64,000 nucleotides of DNA from JBCCOW01 sp039025855 (GCA_039025855.1 JBCCNL010000013.1:9275-73274); one strand, 5' to 3'; numbered from the stretch's first letter, positions 33,788 through 43,045 are shown. Program-made: numbers and translations. Notes: generated by a model not told the origin, from the letters alone.

Positions 33788-34588
33788 ATGAGCACAGCCG
33801 AGAACCCATCTGAGTTGCAGGGCGGTACCGCGATGGTTCAGCGTGGTGAGCCGATCGTGAAGGTGTTTGGGGTGTCGAAGGCCTACGGGCTCAAGGGCAA
33901 AGAGGTGGTGTATGCGCTCCGGGACGTGTCGTGCGAGATCATGCGGGGGGAGTACCTGTCGATCATGGGGCCGTCGGGCTCTGGGAAGTCGACGCTGTTC
34001 AACATCATGGGGGCGCTGGATAAGCCGACCGATGGGCGGGTCGAGATCGGGCCTTTGGATTTGACGAAGCTGAACTCGCGGCAGCTCGCGTTCGTGCGGT
34101 GCAACTACATCGGGTACATCTTCCAGGCGTACAACCTAATCTTCTCGCTCACGGCGGTGAAGAACGTGGCGCTGCCGGCGGTATTCCGTGGGGTCGATCC
34201 GGACGAGGCGGACGAGCTGGCGAAGCAGCGGCTGACTCAGGTGGGGCTGGGGCATCGGCTGGATCACCGGCCTGGCGAACTGTCGGGTGGTCAGCAGCAA
34301 CGCGTGGCGATCGCCCGAGCGCTCGTGAACGACCCGACGATCATCCTCGCCGACGAGCCAACGGCGAACCTGGACCTGAATACAGGGGCGGAGATCATCT
34401 CGATCTTGAAGGGGCTGTCGGTGGACGAGGGCGTGACGATCATCACGGCGACGCACGACCACAAGATGCTGGCGAACTCGGATCGGGTGATGCGGATCCG
34501 CGACGGTCAGATCGAGAAGATCGAGACGGCTGATGAGCTGGATGTAGAAGAGGGCGAGATTGAGGTCGCGGGGGAGTCGGTGGAGTAG
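33788..34588 (+). CDS. LolD/MacB-type ABC transporter ATP-binding protein, second copy in cluster
   Basis: A 266-residue ATPase paralogous to the one at 25712: Walker A GPSGSGKST, Q-loop FQAYNLIFSLTAVKNV, signature LSGGQQQRVAIARAL, Walker B IILADEPTANLDL and switch ATHDHKML. The C-terminal tail is acidic (ELDVEEGEIEVAGESVE). ATG 33788 (MSTAENP) is chosen because GAAGAGAG lies upstream; an in-frame extension to 33752 overlaps the OPT-like gene. It is the last gene of the co-directional cluster and meets the ligase gene tail to tail with a 10 bp gap. Two ATPases for two FtsX proteins suggests a heteromeric exporter. Confidence 0.92.
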   Translation: MSTAENPSELQGGTAMVQRGEPIVKVFGVSKAYGLKGKEVVYALRDVSCEIMRGEYLSIMGPSGSGKSTLFNIMGALDKPTDGRVEIGPLDLTKLNSRQLAFVRCNYIGYIFQAYNLIFSLTAVKNVALPAVFRGVDPDEADELAKQRLTQVGLGHRLDHRPGELSGGQQQRVAIARALVNDPTIILADEPTANLDLNTGAEIISILKGLSVDEGVTIITATHDHKMLANSDRVMRIRDGQIEKIETADELDVEEGEIEVAGESVE

Positions 34589-34598
34589 GGGGTCTGGG

Positions 34599-36128
34599 TC
34601 AGAGGTGGGCGTTGAGTTCGCGGCGGAGGATCTTGCCGGTGGGGTTTCGGGGGAGTCGGTTGAGGATGCGGACCTCGCGGGGGACTTTGTAGGCGGGGAG
34701 GTTTTGTTGGGCGTACTGGCGGACGGCGGTGGTGTCGGGGCCGGTGCCTTCGGGGGCGTTGTCACAGTCGGGGTAGACGTTTCGGCAGGGCTCGACGAAG
34801 GCGATGGGGACCTCGCCGCGTTTGTCGTCTTGTTTGCCGATGACGGCCGAGGCGCCGACGCCGTGGAAGTGGTTGAGGACTTCTTCGATCTCGCGGGGGA
34901 AGACGTTTTCGCCGGCGACGATGAGCATTTCTTTCTTTCGGCCGGTGATGTAGAGGAAGCCGTCGGCGTCGAACTTGCCGATGTCGCCGGTGCGGAAGAC
35001 GCGGAGGGGTTGGGGCTCGCCGGGGACGTCGAGGTGGGAGATGACCTCGTCGGTGAGCTCGGGGAGCTGGTAGTAGCCCATCATGAGGTTGGGCCCGGTG
35101 AGGAGGATCTCGCCTTCCTGGTCCGGGCCGAGGAGGTTGTTGTCGTCGTCGACGATGAAGTGGCGGACACCGGGGATGGGCTTTCCGACGGAGTGGGTTT
35201 TGCTGGCGGTGGGGGTGGCCCAGTGGCAGACGGGAGCGGTCTCGGTGAGGCCGTAGCCCTCGAGGAGCTTGACGTTGAGCTGTTCTTCGAAGCCGAGGCG
35301 GACGGCGTCGGGGAGGGGTTCGCCGCCGACGACGGGCATGGTGACGGAGGACCAGTCGTCGGCGGTGACGCCCTTGACCGCGAGGAGGGCACCGTACATG
35401 GAGGGGACGCCGACGAAGATGTTGGGGCGGTGTTCTTTGATGAGCTCGGTGAGTTTCTTGGGGACGAACCGGGCGGTGTAGACGACCTTGGCACCGAGGA
35501 GCAGCGGCATGAGTGTGAGGACGGTGACGCCGAAGGAGTGGAACTGGGGGAGGACGCCGAGGAAAGAGGTGTCGTGATTGATCTGGGCGTGCTGGATGGC
35601 GGCGTGGGCGTTGGCCTGAAGGTTGGCGTGGGAGAGCATGACGCCCTTGGGCTTGCCGGAGGTGCCGGAGGTGTAGAGGAGCAGGGCGAGGTCGTCGTCG
35701 TTGGGCTTGGCGGGCCAGCGGATGGGGGGGAGGCCTTTGAAGCCGAGCTCTTCGATCTTGATGGGGGTGACGCCGTCGGGGAGGACGGATTCGCCGCCGA
35801 TGTGTTCGAGCATTTTGCCGACGGTGAGGACGCAGTCGATGCCGGCGTCTTCGAGGACGTAGCGGAGATCATCGGGGGAGAGCAGGTAGTTGATGGGGAC
35901 GGGGACGCGGCCGGCCTGCCAGGTGCCGAGGAGGGTGGCGGCGAAGGCGCCGGTGGTGGGGAGCATAATGCCGACGTGGGGGCGGTCGGTGTGTTGTTTG
36001 ATGGCGGCGGCGAGGTGGAAGGTGCCGCCGAGGACGTCGAGGCCGCGCCAGGTGCGCTGGTCGTCGACGAGCAGGGGCCGGCGGAGTTCACGGAGGCACT
36101 GACGGAGGATGGGGCGGAGCAGAGCCAT
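34599..36128 (-). CDS. AMP-forming acyl-CoA synthetase / ligase
   Basis: A 509-residue ANL-superfamily enzyme that adenylates a carboxylic acid, probably a fatty acid, and loads it on CoA or another thiol. Motifs: the P-loop YTSGTSGKPKGVMLSH (about residue 170), GYGLTETAPVC (about 295), FRTGDIGKFDADGFLYITGR (about 390) and the C-terminal catalytic lysine in RNPTGKILRREL. LPQFHSFGVTV is typical of acyl-activating members. The length is standard and it starts at ATG 36128. It is not obviously linked to the neighbouring cluster. A promoter is proposed at 36164-36192. Confidence 0.9.
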   Translation of the reverse strand: MALLRPILRQCLRELRRPLLVDDQRTWRGLDVLGGTFHLAAAIKQHTDRPHVGIMLPTTGAFAATLLGTWQAGRVPVPINYLLSPDDLRYVLEDAGIDCVLTVGKMLEHIGGESVLPDGVTPIKIEELGFKGLPPIRWPAKPNDDDLALLLYTSGTSGKPKGVMLSHANLQANAHAAIQHAQINHDTSFLGVLPQFHSFGVTVLTLMPLLLGAKVVYTARFVPKKLTELIKEHRPNIFVGVPSMYGALLAVKGVTADDWSSVTMPVVGGEPLPDAVRLGFEEQLNVKLLEGYGLTETAPVCHWATPTASKTHSVGKPIPGVRHFIVDDDNNLLGPDQEGEILLTGPNLMMGYYQLPELTDEVISHLDVPGEPQPLRVFRTGDIGKFDADGFLYITGRKKEMLIVAGENVFPREIEEVLNHFHGVGASAVIGKQDDKRGEVPIAFVEPCRNVYPDCDNAPEGTGPDTTAVRQYAQQNLPAYKVPREVRILNRLPRNPTGKILRRELNAHL

Positions 36129-36163
36129 GGGACTAGCGTACCTTTCGGCGGGTTCTTCGGCGT

Positions 36164-36192
36164 AGTGTAATTATTTGTTTACGAAATGAAAA
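36164..36192 (-). promoter_or_regulatory. Probable promoter of the AMP-forming ligase gene
   Basis: On the minus strand, TTTTCA (36192-36187; matches TTGACA at four of six), a 17 bp spacer, and TACACT (36169-36164). The stretch is AT-rich against a very GC-rich background. The start would be about 30 nt upstream of ATG 36128. Confidence 0.5.
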
Positions 36193-36273
36193 GGGCTGGT
36201 GCGTGGCGGTTCGGAGCGGGCCGGTACACTGCGTGGGTATTCGCTTCATGGACCGGCTTGGAAAGGGTTTGCG

Positions 36274-37089
36274 ATGGCATCAGGGGATCTGCTGGGACGG
36301 CACGGTGGGCTTGGCGGTATGTTGATGGTTGTTGTGGCGGGTTGGTTGATCGTGGGTGGGGTAGGTTGTCAGGTGGCGCCGGGTCCGACGCTGGACGGGG
36401 CGTATCGGTTGTATGACGCGGGGGAGAAGCGGGCAGCGTTCGAGGACGCGGCGGAGCTGGCGGGGCGGGGCAAGAGCGGGCAGCGGTTCGAGGCGGCCTA
36501 CCTGGCGGGGTTGTCGGCGAAGGACCTGGGGGACGGGCGGTCGGCGGTGCGGTATCTGAGTCAGGCGACGCGGTCGCCGGACCCGGTGTTGGCGGGGGAT
36601 GCGGGGGTGACGCTGGGGACGGTGCACGCGGAAGCGGGCCGGCATCAGGCGGCGGCGGACGCGTACCTGGCGGCGTCGGACCGGTTAACGGGCGAGGCGC
36701 GGGCGAAGGCGAGCTTCTTCGCGGCGGTGTCGCAGCAGAAGCTGGGGCAGTGGGCGCAAGCGCGGACGAATTTCATTTTGGCGCGGGCGCAGAGCTCGGA
36801 CCCGATCCTGGAACGGCGGGCGACGGAGCAGCTGCGGGTGAGTGGGTTCACGATCCAGCTCGGGGCGTTCCGGAATGCGGGGAATGCGCGGGGTGTGGCG
36901 GAGGGGGTGGCGGCGGAGTCGGTGGCGATGGGGTTGGGTGAGCCGAGGCTGGTGGCGTCGGTGTTGCCGGAGACGGGCGCGGTGACGCTGGTGCATGTGG
37001 GGACGTTTTCGACGTTCGGGTCGGCGGCGCTGCGTCGGGATGCGCTGGGGGTGGAGGGTGTGATTGTGCCGATCAGTGATGGGCCGTGA
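36274..37089 (+). CDS. TPR-like lipoprotein with C-terminal SPOR domain
   Basis: A 271-residue envelope protein. The lipoprotein signal is MLMVVVAGWLIVGGVGC with the lipobox cysteine near residue 36. A helical-repeat region follows (DGAYRLYDAGEKRAAFEDAA, YLAGLSAKDLGDGRSAVRYL, TLGTVHAEAGRHQAAADAYL), matching TPR spacing. The C-terminus (SGFTIQLGAFRNAGNARGVA and VTLVHVGTFSTFGSAALRR) is a SPOR domain, which binds glycan strands lacking stem peptides. GAAAGGG 6 nt before ATG 36274 fixes the start; a longer in-frame start at 36199 is unlikely. It is probably a peptidoglycan-associated protein, interesting because planctomycete walls are atypical. Confidence 0.85.
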   Translation: MASGDLLGRHGGLGGMLMVVVAGWLIVGGVGCQVAPGPTLDGAYRLYDAGEKRAAFEDAAELAGRGKSGQRFEAAYLAGLSAKDLGDGRSAVRYLSQATRSPDPVLAGDAGVTLGTVHAEAGRHQAAADAYLAASDRLTGEARAKASFFAAVSQQKLGQWAQARTNFILARAQSSDPILERRATEQLRVSGFTIQLGAFRNAGNARGVAEGVAAESVAMGLGEPRLVASVLPETGAVTLVHVGTFSTFGSAALRRDALGVEGVIVPISDGP

Positions 37090-37116
37090 GCGGGTGCGAG
37101 GGTGAGTGGGCAGGTG

Positions 37117-38046
37117 TTATTGGCCGAGGACGTAGAGGGCGACGGCGGCGGTCATGGCGGTGGCGGCGAGGGTGCGTCGGATGAGGATGGCGCGGGGGAC
37201 GTGGGCTTCGAGGTGGTGGTGTCCGCGTGCGGCGAGGAGAGCGCCGAGGGCGATGGACATGAGGCCGCGGGTGGACTGGAGGATGTTGCCGAGGACGATG
37301 CCGACTAGCGCGAAGCAGGCGAAGAGGGCGAGCATGGAGCCGAGCCAGCAGGCGGCGTAGGGGAGGGCCTCGGTCCAGGCTTTGGGGTCGCGTGAGCCGA
37401 GCCAGGGGAGTACGAGCAGAGCGAGGACGCCGGAGAAGACGTAGCTGGCGGCGGCGCCGAAGACGGCGAGCTTGACAGGGTGTTGGCCTTCAGGCGTAGC
37501 GTCGATGAGGGATTGGATCATCACGCGGATGCTGAGGTCGGAGGCGCAGTAGCCGATGAGGGTGACGGCGAGGAGTGCGAGGACGGCCCAGGGGAGTCGG
37601 CCGCCGGTTTGGTTGAGGGTCCAGGCGGCGAGGACGGAAAGCGCGACGCCGGCCCATTGCCAGGCGGAGAGGGTGTCGCTGAAGAGGACGACGGTGCAGA
37701 GGGCGAGGATGGCGACCTTGATGCCGAGGATGGGCGAGATGCGTGAGGCCTCGACGCGTCGGAGGACGAGGAAGAGGGTCGTTTGCCCGAGGAGGTACCA
37801 GAGCGAGGTGGCGATGACCCACGCGATCCAGTGCGGTGGCGTGAACTGGTGGGGGCTGGTGAAGGACAAGCCGCTGGGCCAGAGGTACCAGACGAGTGGC
37901 AGGCTGAAGAGGCCCTGCCAGACGTGAGAGATGGCCATGAGTTGGTAGGCGGAGCGGTGCTTGAGGGTGTAGGCGCGGGAGGTGAGGTAGGCGAAGGAGG
38001 CGAGCAGTGCGGTGAGCAGGCCGGTGAGGAGGCCGAGGGCGATCAT
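37117..38046 (-). CDS. DMT-superfamily (EamA-like) transporter
   Basis: A 309-residue inner-membrane protein with about ten TM helices in two halves of five, the EamA-type arrangement (first MIALGLLTGLLTALLASFAY; later ISPILGIKVAILALCTVVLF, the position of the conserved SILxxKxxxL-like helix). EamA-type proteins export metabolites or amino acids; the substrate is unknown. ATG 38046 is preferred. An in-frame GTG at 38070 would add MALLYPPP, but TATACC on the minus strand just upstream looks like a -10 box, so that codon is probably not transcribed. It converges on the SPOR lipoprotein gene with a 27 bp gap. Confidence 0.8.
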   Translation of the reverse strand: MIALGLLTGLLTALLASFAYLTSRAYTLKHRSAYQLMAISHVWQGLFSLPLVWYLWPSGLSFTSPHQFTPPHWIAWVIATSLWYLLGQTTLFLVLRRVEASRISPILGIKVAILALCTVVLFSDTLSAWQWAGVALSVLAAWTLNQTGGRLPWAVLALLAVTLIGYCASDLSIRVMIQSLIDATPEGQHPVKLAVFGAAASYVFSGVLALLVLPWLGSRDPKAWTEALPYAACWLGSMLALFACFALVGIVLGNILQSTRGLMSIALGALLAARGHHHLEAHVPRAILIRRTLAATAMTAAVALYVLGQ

Positions 38047-38070
38047 GGGGGGAGGGTATAGAAGCGCCAC

Positions 38071-38098
38071 GAGCCGCGTCGCGTAGCGACCCGGCTAT
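38071..38098. repeat. 28 bp GC-rich palindromic repeat, copy A
   Basis: Starts GAGCCGCGTCGCG and ends CCCGGCTAT, with a near-palindromic core around GTA (TCGC-GTA-GCGA). Its exact reverse complement is present at 49302-49329, and a diverged relative lies at 49366-49393. Confidence 0.85.
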
Positions 38099-38132
38099 GG
38101 GCGTGGTGAGCGGTACGGTTTGTGGGGTGGGG

Positions 38133-40382
38133 TCAGTTGAGTTGGCGGGAGAGGTTGATGCCGCCGCGGGTGGTGCGGGTCTGTCCGTTCTCGAAGACGA
38201 CGAACTCGCTGAGGGCGAGCTCTTCCATGAGGTCGGCGACGAGTCGCATGGTGATGGCGGCCTGGGCCGGGCCGAAGTCGTCTTCGTCGATCGCGTTGGG
38301 GTTGCTGAGGGTGACGTTCTCGATGCTGTCGGCGGCCTGCCGGAGGTTGAAGACGAGGCCGGACGGTTCCATGCGGGCGAGCCCGATGAGGTTGCCATCG
38401 ACTTCGGGAACGAGCATTTCGGCGAGGGCGTCCTGGCCTTCGACGGGCTGGCCGTCGGCGACCCAGGCGGTGATGAAGCGTTTGGAGAGGGCGGGCGAGG
38501 TGGAGAGCACGAGCATGCCGTCGAACTCGAAGGCGTGGAAGTCGGCGGAGGCGCCGAGCAGTTCGAGGTTGATCAGTTCACCCTCGGCGGCGGCGAGCTG
38601 TTGGACCCACGACAGATCGACGCGCATCGTCTTGACGCCGAGCCCGAGGTCGGCTTCGGCGAGTGACTTGGCGGCGGCGGGGGCGACAAACTCGCCGAAG
38701 GCCTCGGCGACGTTGACCGACTCGGTGTAGAGGCGAGCAAGGTAGTCGAGCCCGTCCTTGCCTTCGGCGACCTGGAAGAACAGGAGCCCGGCGGGGACGG
38801 GGAGCGTCTCGAGCGTGATGGACTCGGGGTCGTCGGCATCGCCGGCGGTGAAGGCGACCTTGTCGGCGGTTTCGACGACGCCCGCGATGCCGCCGCCGAC
38901 CTTGCCGAAGGTGTCGATGGATTCCTCGGCGAGCAGGACCTTGAGGGGTTCGATCTGTTCGAGCATGAGGGCAGCGATGGCTTGTGCCTTCTCTTCATCC
39001 CAGTCGGCCTGCTGGAGGGCTTCCATGCGGATGGCTTGCTCGGCCTGGGCGATGAGGCTGTTGGAGTTGGACGCGATGCTTGCGCCGACCGACTGGCCGC
39101 TGGCGACGAAGACCAGCGGCAGCTCGCCGGGCAGGCGGGCGGGGAGGTTGAGGTCGGCGAGGGGTTCGGCGGGGGGGACGTTCTGGGCGATGCCTTCGAT
39201 CTGCAGGCCGCCGTCGATCCAGAGGGCGAAGTCCTGCTGGGTGCCCATCTGCTCGAAGGCTTCGCGGAGGCCCTGGGTCTGGCTGACGGAGAGCATGCTC
39301 AGGAAGCTCATGCCCATGGGGTCTTGGTTGGTGGCGATGGCTTTGCCGAGGGGGGTGTCGGGGCCGATGTCGAGGGCGGCTTCGATGCCCTTGACGGATT
39401 CGAGCCAGGGTTCGGGGCTGAAGCGGGTGAAGAGGACGCCCGTGCCGGGCCGGGTGTAGCGGGGCCAGAGCTCGCCGAGGAGGTCGGGGGTGAGGGCGGC
39501 TTCGCCATCGGCGAGGGGCTGGCCGATGGTGACGAGGAAGCGGTTGTCGTCGATGTTGAAGCCGATGCGGAAGGTCATTTTGAGGAGCGCAGCGGCGAGC
39601 TGTTGGACCTTGGGGTTGTCGGGTTCGCCGAGGCCCATGTCGGCGAGGCCGTCGATGATGACGCCGGCGTCGCCGTCGACCATGTCACTGATGTTGATGC
39701 CGATGGCGATGCCGTTGCCCTCGTTGAGGAACTCGATGCCGGGCTGGCCGGCGACGAAGCCGGCGCCCATCTGGACCCCGCCGAACATCTGGACGGCGGT
39801 GCCGGCGTCACGCATGGTGAGGACCAGGGTGGCACGGGGGGTGACGAAGCCCTCGGCGAGGGCGATGAGCCGGTCGAGGTAGGGGTCGGCGATGTTGGCG
39901 TTCTCTTCGTCGATCTCGTTGGCGGCGACGGCGACGGCACCGACCGCGAAGGCTTCGAACACCTGGCCGAGCAGGGCGATGGTGGGATCGTCGGTGGCGA
40001 TGAGGATGCGCTGCGGGACGCCGGCTTCGACCTCATCGAGGGCGGCCTGGCGTTCTTCGTCGGTCTGCCCGAGCCAATCGACGAGGCCTTCGAGGTCGCT
40101 GTTGGCCACGGCGTCGTCGCCGAGTGCGGTGACGAAGCGGTTGAGCGGCTGGAGCAGGCGGGGCGACGAGATGACGCCGCGGGCGGTGGGCATGAGGTCG
40201 TCGATGACCACGAGGTTGGTGTGGGTCGCGGGGACGGTGGCGAATTCAGGGAGCAGCGCGGCGGGGTCGGCATCGCCGGGAGCGGCGGCGACTTGCGCGG
40301 GCCGGAGCAAGAGCGTGGCGGTGACGGCCAGCAGGGTGAAGAGCGTGAGGGGGGCGAGGCGGTGGCGGGACATCGCGTTCAT
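38133..40382 (-). CDS. Large secreted protein of unknown function
   Basis: 749 residues starting at ATG 40382, with a second in-frame ATG at 40373. It has a classic signal peptide (HRLAPLTLFTLLAVTATLLL, cleavage expected after AQVAAA). The rest is acidic, Ala/Leu/Asp-rich and without TM segments, with repeated-looking segments such as LNRFVTALGDDAVANSDLEG and DLNLPARLPGELPLVFVASG. The layout is reminiscent of periplasmic DUF3352-type proteins, but I do not recognise a family securely. It is the third gene in the same-strand series hemC, MFS, this gene. The upstream gap (40383-40508) holds a TATACT-like -10 on the minus strand. Confidence 0.75.
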   Translation of the reverse strand: MNAMSRHRLAPLTLFTLLAVTATLLLRPAQVAAAPGDADPAALLPEFATVPATHTNLVVIDDLMPTARGVISSPRLLQPLNRFVTALGDDAVANSDLEGLVDWLGQTDEERQAALDEVEAGVPQRILIATDDPTIALLGQVFEAFAVGAVAVAANEIDEENANIADPYLDRLIALAEGFVTPRATLVLTMRDAGTAVQMFGGVQMGAGFVAGQPGIEFLNEGNGIAIGINISDMVDGDAGVIIDGLADMGLGEPDNPKVQQLAAALLKMTFRIGFNIDDNRFLVTIGQPLADGEAALTPDLLGELWPRYTRPGTGVLFTRFSPEPWLESVKGIEAALDIGPDTPLGKAIATNQDPMGMSFLSMLSVSQTQGLREAFEQMGTQQDFALWIDGGLQIEGIAQNVPPAEPLADLNLPARLPGELPLVFVASGQSVGASIASNSNSLIAQAEQAIRMEALQQADWDEEKAQAIAALMLEQIEPLKVLLAEESIDTFGKVGGGIAGVVETADKVAFTAGDADDPESITLETLPVPAGLLFFQVAEGKDGLDYLARLYTESVNVAEAFGEFVAPAAAKSLAEADLGLGVKTMRVDLSWVQQLAAAEGELINLELLGASADFHAFEFDGMLVLSTSPALSKRFITAWVADGQPVEGQDALAEMLVPEVDGNLIGLARMEPSGLVFNLRQAADSIENVTLSNPNAIDEDDFGPAQAAITMRLVADLMEELALSEFVVFENGQTRTTRGGINLSRQLN

Positions 40383-40508
40383 GGGAGAGCTCGGGTGGGG
40401 CGTGGGGGTGTGGTGATAGATCGTTACAAGAATAAGTCCCGCGAGTATACCGACGTGCTAAAGCCTTCTGGGTTTACTGCGAAAGTGGGAATTGGTTGGC
40501 GAGCGGGG

Positions 40509-41966
40509 TCAGGGGGCTGAGGCGCGGGCGTGCTGGCGGTGGAGGCGGAGGAAGCCGACCCAGGCGGCGGTGAGCATGACGCCGGTGATGACGAAGAGGC
40601 CCGGGCCGAGGCCGGTCCATTGGGTGGCGGCCGAGAGGGTTTGGCCCAGTGCGTTGTTGCCGGCGAGGTCGGCGAGTTGGCGGACGCCGGGCCAGGTGCT
40701 GATCCCTTCGTAGAGGGCGATGGCGAGGAAGGGGGCGAGGAGTCCGCGGATGCCGGTGAGGGTGACGTGGACGCCCATGTAGACGGCGGCGAGCCGGCGG
40801 TCGGTGAAGTCGTTGTGCCCGAGCTGCCAGGCGAGCATGCCGCCGCCACGGGCGACGCCCTGGACAACACGGCCGAGGGCGAGCAGGACGATCAGGCCGG
40901 TGGTGGCCGCGAGGCCGTAGACGAGCTGGACGGCGGCGAAGAGCACGACGTGTCGGGTGCGGAACTCAAGGATGTGGACGCGGTCGAGATAGCGGGCCCA
41001 GAGCGGGAGGGTGAGTCCGGCACAGACGAACGGGAGGGTGACGGTGAGGAAGGTGGCGAGCCCGAAGGCGAAGTCGCCGGAGTCGGCGTTGGTGTCGCTT
41101 CCGCTGCTGATAAGATCGATGGTGAGCTTGATGACGGCGGCCTCGGCGATGAGGTTGCCCAGGCCCATGATGAACTGGTAGATCATGTAGCTGCGGAAGA
41201 GGCGGTCCTGGCGGAGGATGGTCAGTGCGCCGATACGGCGGGCGGGTGCGGGTTGGTCTTGTGAGGTTTTGTGTGTGAGGTGGGTGGGGTCGCGTTCGTA
41301 CTTGAGCAGAGACTTTTCGCCGCGCAGGCGGACGCGGCTGAACGACCAGACGCCGACGATGGCGAGGGCGGCGGCGAGGGGATAGACCAGCCGGAAGCGC
41401 TGCGGGTCGCCGTCGAGCAGGCGGTAGAGCACGGTGGGTGCGGTGCCGAGGATGAGGGCGGCGAGCATGATGAGCCGGCTGGTGATGCGTCCGCGGAGGG
41501 CGCGGCGGTAGTTGTTGCGCCAGACCTGGGAGCGGAGGGTGACCATGCCGGCGATGAGCGAGCGCACGCCCATGACGTAGGCGACGACGAGCCACTCGAG
41601 GGCCGGGCTTGCGACGAGTCGGCCGGAGGCGTCGGGCTCGGGGGTGGGCAGCAGCGCGAGGCCCGCGGTGCCGCCGACGATGAGCCCCATCATGACCGTG
41701 ATGAACGGGACCTTCGGCCGACCGCGGGCGAGGCGGGTCCACAGCAGGCTGGTGGCGTTGGCGAAGAACGGCGCGGCGAGGATGGTGGCGAAGGCGAGGT
41801 CGCCGACGCCGAAGACGCGTTTGGCGAGGACGCCGAAGACGCCGCCCTCGAACAGCGAGACGGCGATGGGCAGCGTGCAGGTGGTGAGTAGTTCGCGGCG
41901 GTAGGTCGGCCGAGCCATCACGGGCATGCGTGAGGGGCTGAACCAACGCCAGGGCGCTTCGGGCAT
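40509..41966 (-). CDS. Major facilitator superfamily transporter
   Basis: A 485-residue membrane protein with about twelve TM segments in two halves, joined by a basic cytoplasmic loop (LRGEKSLLKYERDPTHLTHK). Loop motifs include WTRLARGRPKVPFITVMMGL in the 2-3 region, where MFS proteins carry G-x-x-x-D-R-x-G-R-R-like sequences, and RNNYRRALRGRITSRL. The family is secure, the substrate unknown. It lies 62 bp downstream of hemC on the same strand. It ends 126 bp before the secreted-protein gene. The + strand G/C bias flips in the gap on its 5' side. Confidence 0.78.
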   Translation of the reverse strand: MPEAPWRWFSPSRMPVMARPTYRRELLTTCTLPIAVSLFEGGVFGVLAKRVFGVGDLAFATILAAPFFANATSLLWTRLARGRPKVPFITVMMGLIVGGTAGLALLPTPEPDASGRLVASPALEWLVVAYVMGVRSLIAGMVTLRSQVWRNNYRRALRGRITSRLIMLAALILGTAPTVLYRLLDGDPQRFRLVYPLAAALAIVGVWSFSRVRLRGEKSLLKYERDPTHLTHKTSQDQPAPARRIGALTILRQDRLFRSYMIYQFIMGLGNLIAEAAVIKLTIDLISSGSDTNADSGDFAFGLATFLTVTLPFVCAGLTLPLWARYLDRVHILEFRTRHVVLFAAVQLVYGLAATTGLIVLLALGRVVQGVARGGGMLAWQLGHNDFTDRRLAAVYMGVHVTLTGIRGLLAPFLAIALYEGISTWPGVRQLADLAGNNALGQTLSAATQWTGLGPGLFVITGVMLTAAWVGFLRLHRQHARASAP

Positions 41967-42028
41967 GGGGCCACCCTAGCCGGGCGTGGGGGTTCGGGTT
42001 GGAGGTTGGCTGGGACGTTTGTTGCCGA

Positions 42029-43045
42029 TCACTCGGGCAGCGGCCCGATCCCCGGGTTGCGCTCGGCGTCCATGAGCATCTGCTCGGCCCCCTCGGTTTT
42101 CAGCGACGCGATGGCTCGCTTAACCAGCCGACGCAGGTGAGCCGTCTTGATCCGGTCATCGAAGCGGGCACACCGCGAACCATCGGGTGACCACACCGCC
42201 GCCCGCAGGCGGAACCAGTGGCTGTCCGCGTTACGCTCGGCCTGGGTTTCTGCAGGGTCAAGCGGGTGGGCGTACACCGCGACTGGCGAATGGCAGCCGG
42301 CACCAAGACCCGCGACCAGGTCACGCTCGGCGTGGATCGCCGCCGCCGACGCCGGGTCGTTGAGCGGCATACACCTTGCAACCGTCACGTGGTCCTGCCC
42401 CCGGCACTGCAGGCACAACGCCCCCTGCCCCGCGGCCGGCAGCATCTCTTCGACAGACAGGGCCTGTTGTGCGAGCTCCCGATACCCCAGCCGGTGAAGC
42501 CCCGCCGCCGCCAGCAGCGTCGCGTCGTACGGCCCGCCCTCGGCCTGCACCTTTTCGAGCCGGGTCGGCACGTTCCCCCGCATCAGCACCGTCTTCACAT
42601 CCGGGCGAACTGCCCGCACCTGCGCCGCCCGCCGCGGACTGGCCGTCCCCAGCACCGCCCCTTCGGGCAGGTCTGCCAGCCCGATGGCCCGCCCTTCTCG
42701 GCCCACCAAGATATCCCCTACTTGGCCCCGCTTCGGCACCGCCGCCAGGCTCAGCCCGGGCGTGACCTCGTCCGCGGGCAGGTCTTTCATCGAGTGCACC
42801 GCCACATCCGAGCCGTTCTCGAGAAGCACACGCTCGACCCCACGGGTAAACAGGCCTTTTCCGCCCCGCTGCGCGAGGGCCACGCCCGTGTGCTGATCGC
42901 CTTCGGACTCCAGCCAACGGTGCTCAACCACCAGATTGGGGTCCGCCATAGCCAGCCCCCGTGCCACCATCGTGGCCTGCACCCGCGAAAGCTTGCTGGT
43001 GCGGGCGACAATGCGGATGGGCTTGACTGATCGACGCAAGGGCAT
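42029..43045 (-). CDS. hemC: Porphobilinogen deaminase (hydroxymethylbilane synthase)
   Basis: Condenses four porphobilinogen molecules into hydroxymethylbilane in haem and sirohaem synthesis. Family motifs are complete: RTSKLSRVQA, GGKGLFTRGVE, DVAVHSMKDLP, LGTASPRRAAQ, RGNVPTRLEKV, DATLLAAAGLHRLG, LPAAGQGAL and the dipyrromethane cofactor cysteine in LGAGCHSPV. It is about 338 residues from ATG 43045; a GTG at 43072 would add nine residues. A tRNA-Tyr lies upstream on the same strand. No other haem gene is adjacent. Confidence 0.95.
   Translation of the reverse strand: MPLRRSVKPIRIVARTSKLSRVQATMVARGLAMADPNLVVEHRWLESEGDQHTGVALAQRGGKGLFTRGVERVLLENGSDVAVHSMKDLPADEVTPGLSLAAVPKRGQVGDILVGREGRAIGLADLPEGAVLGTASPRRAAQVRAVRPDVKTVLMRGNVPTRLEKVQAEGGPYDATLLAAAGLHRLGYRELAQQALSVEEMLPAAGQGALCLQCRGQDHVTVARCMPLNDPASAAAIHAERDLVAGLGAGCHSPVAVYAHPLDPAETQAERNADSHWFRLRAAVWSPDGSRCARFDDRIKTAHLRRLVKRAIASLKTEGAEQMLMDAERNPGIGPLPE

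Noticed and set aside
34560..36170. Long open + strand frame opposite the AMP-forming ligase
   Set aside because: Its translation is low-complexity Gly/Glu/Asp/Val, a mirror of the real minus-strand gene, whose ANL motifs are complete.
38982..40520. Long open + strand frame opposite the large secreted protein
   Set aside because: Same Gly/Glu/Asp shadow composition; the minus-strand frame has a signal peptide and balanced protein composition.
41967..42028. Replication origin or terminus at the skew switch
   Set aside because: The gap is only 62 bp with no DnaA-box cluster, dif-like site or dnaA/dnaN genes noticed, and the skew flips back about 14 kb later.
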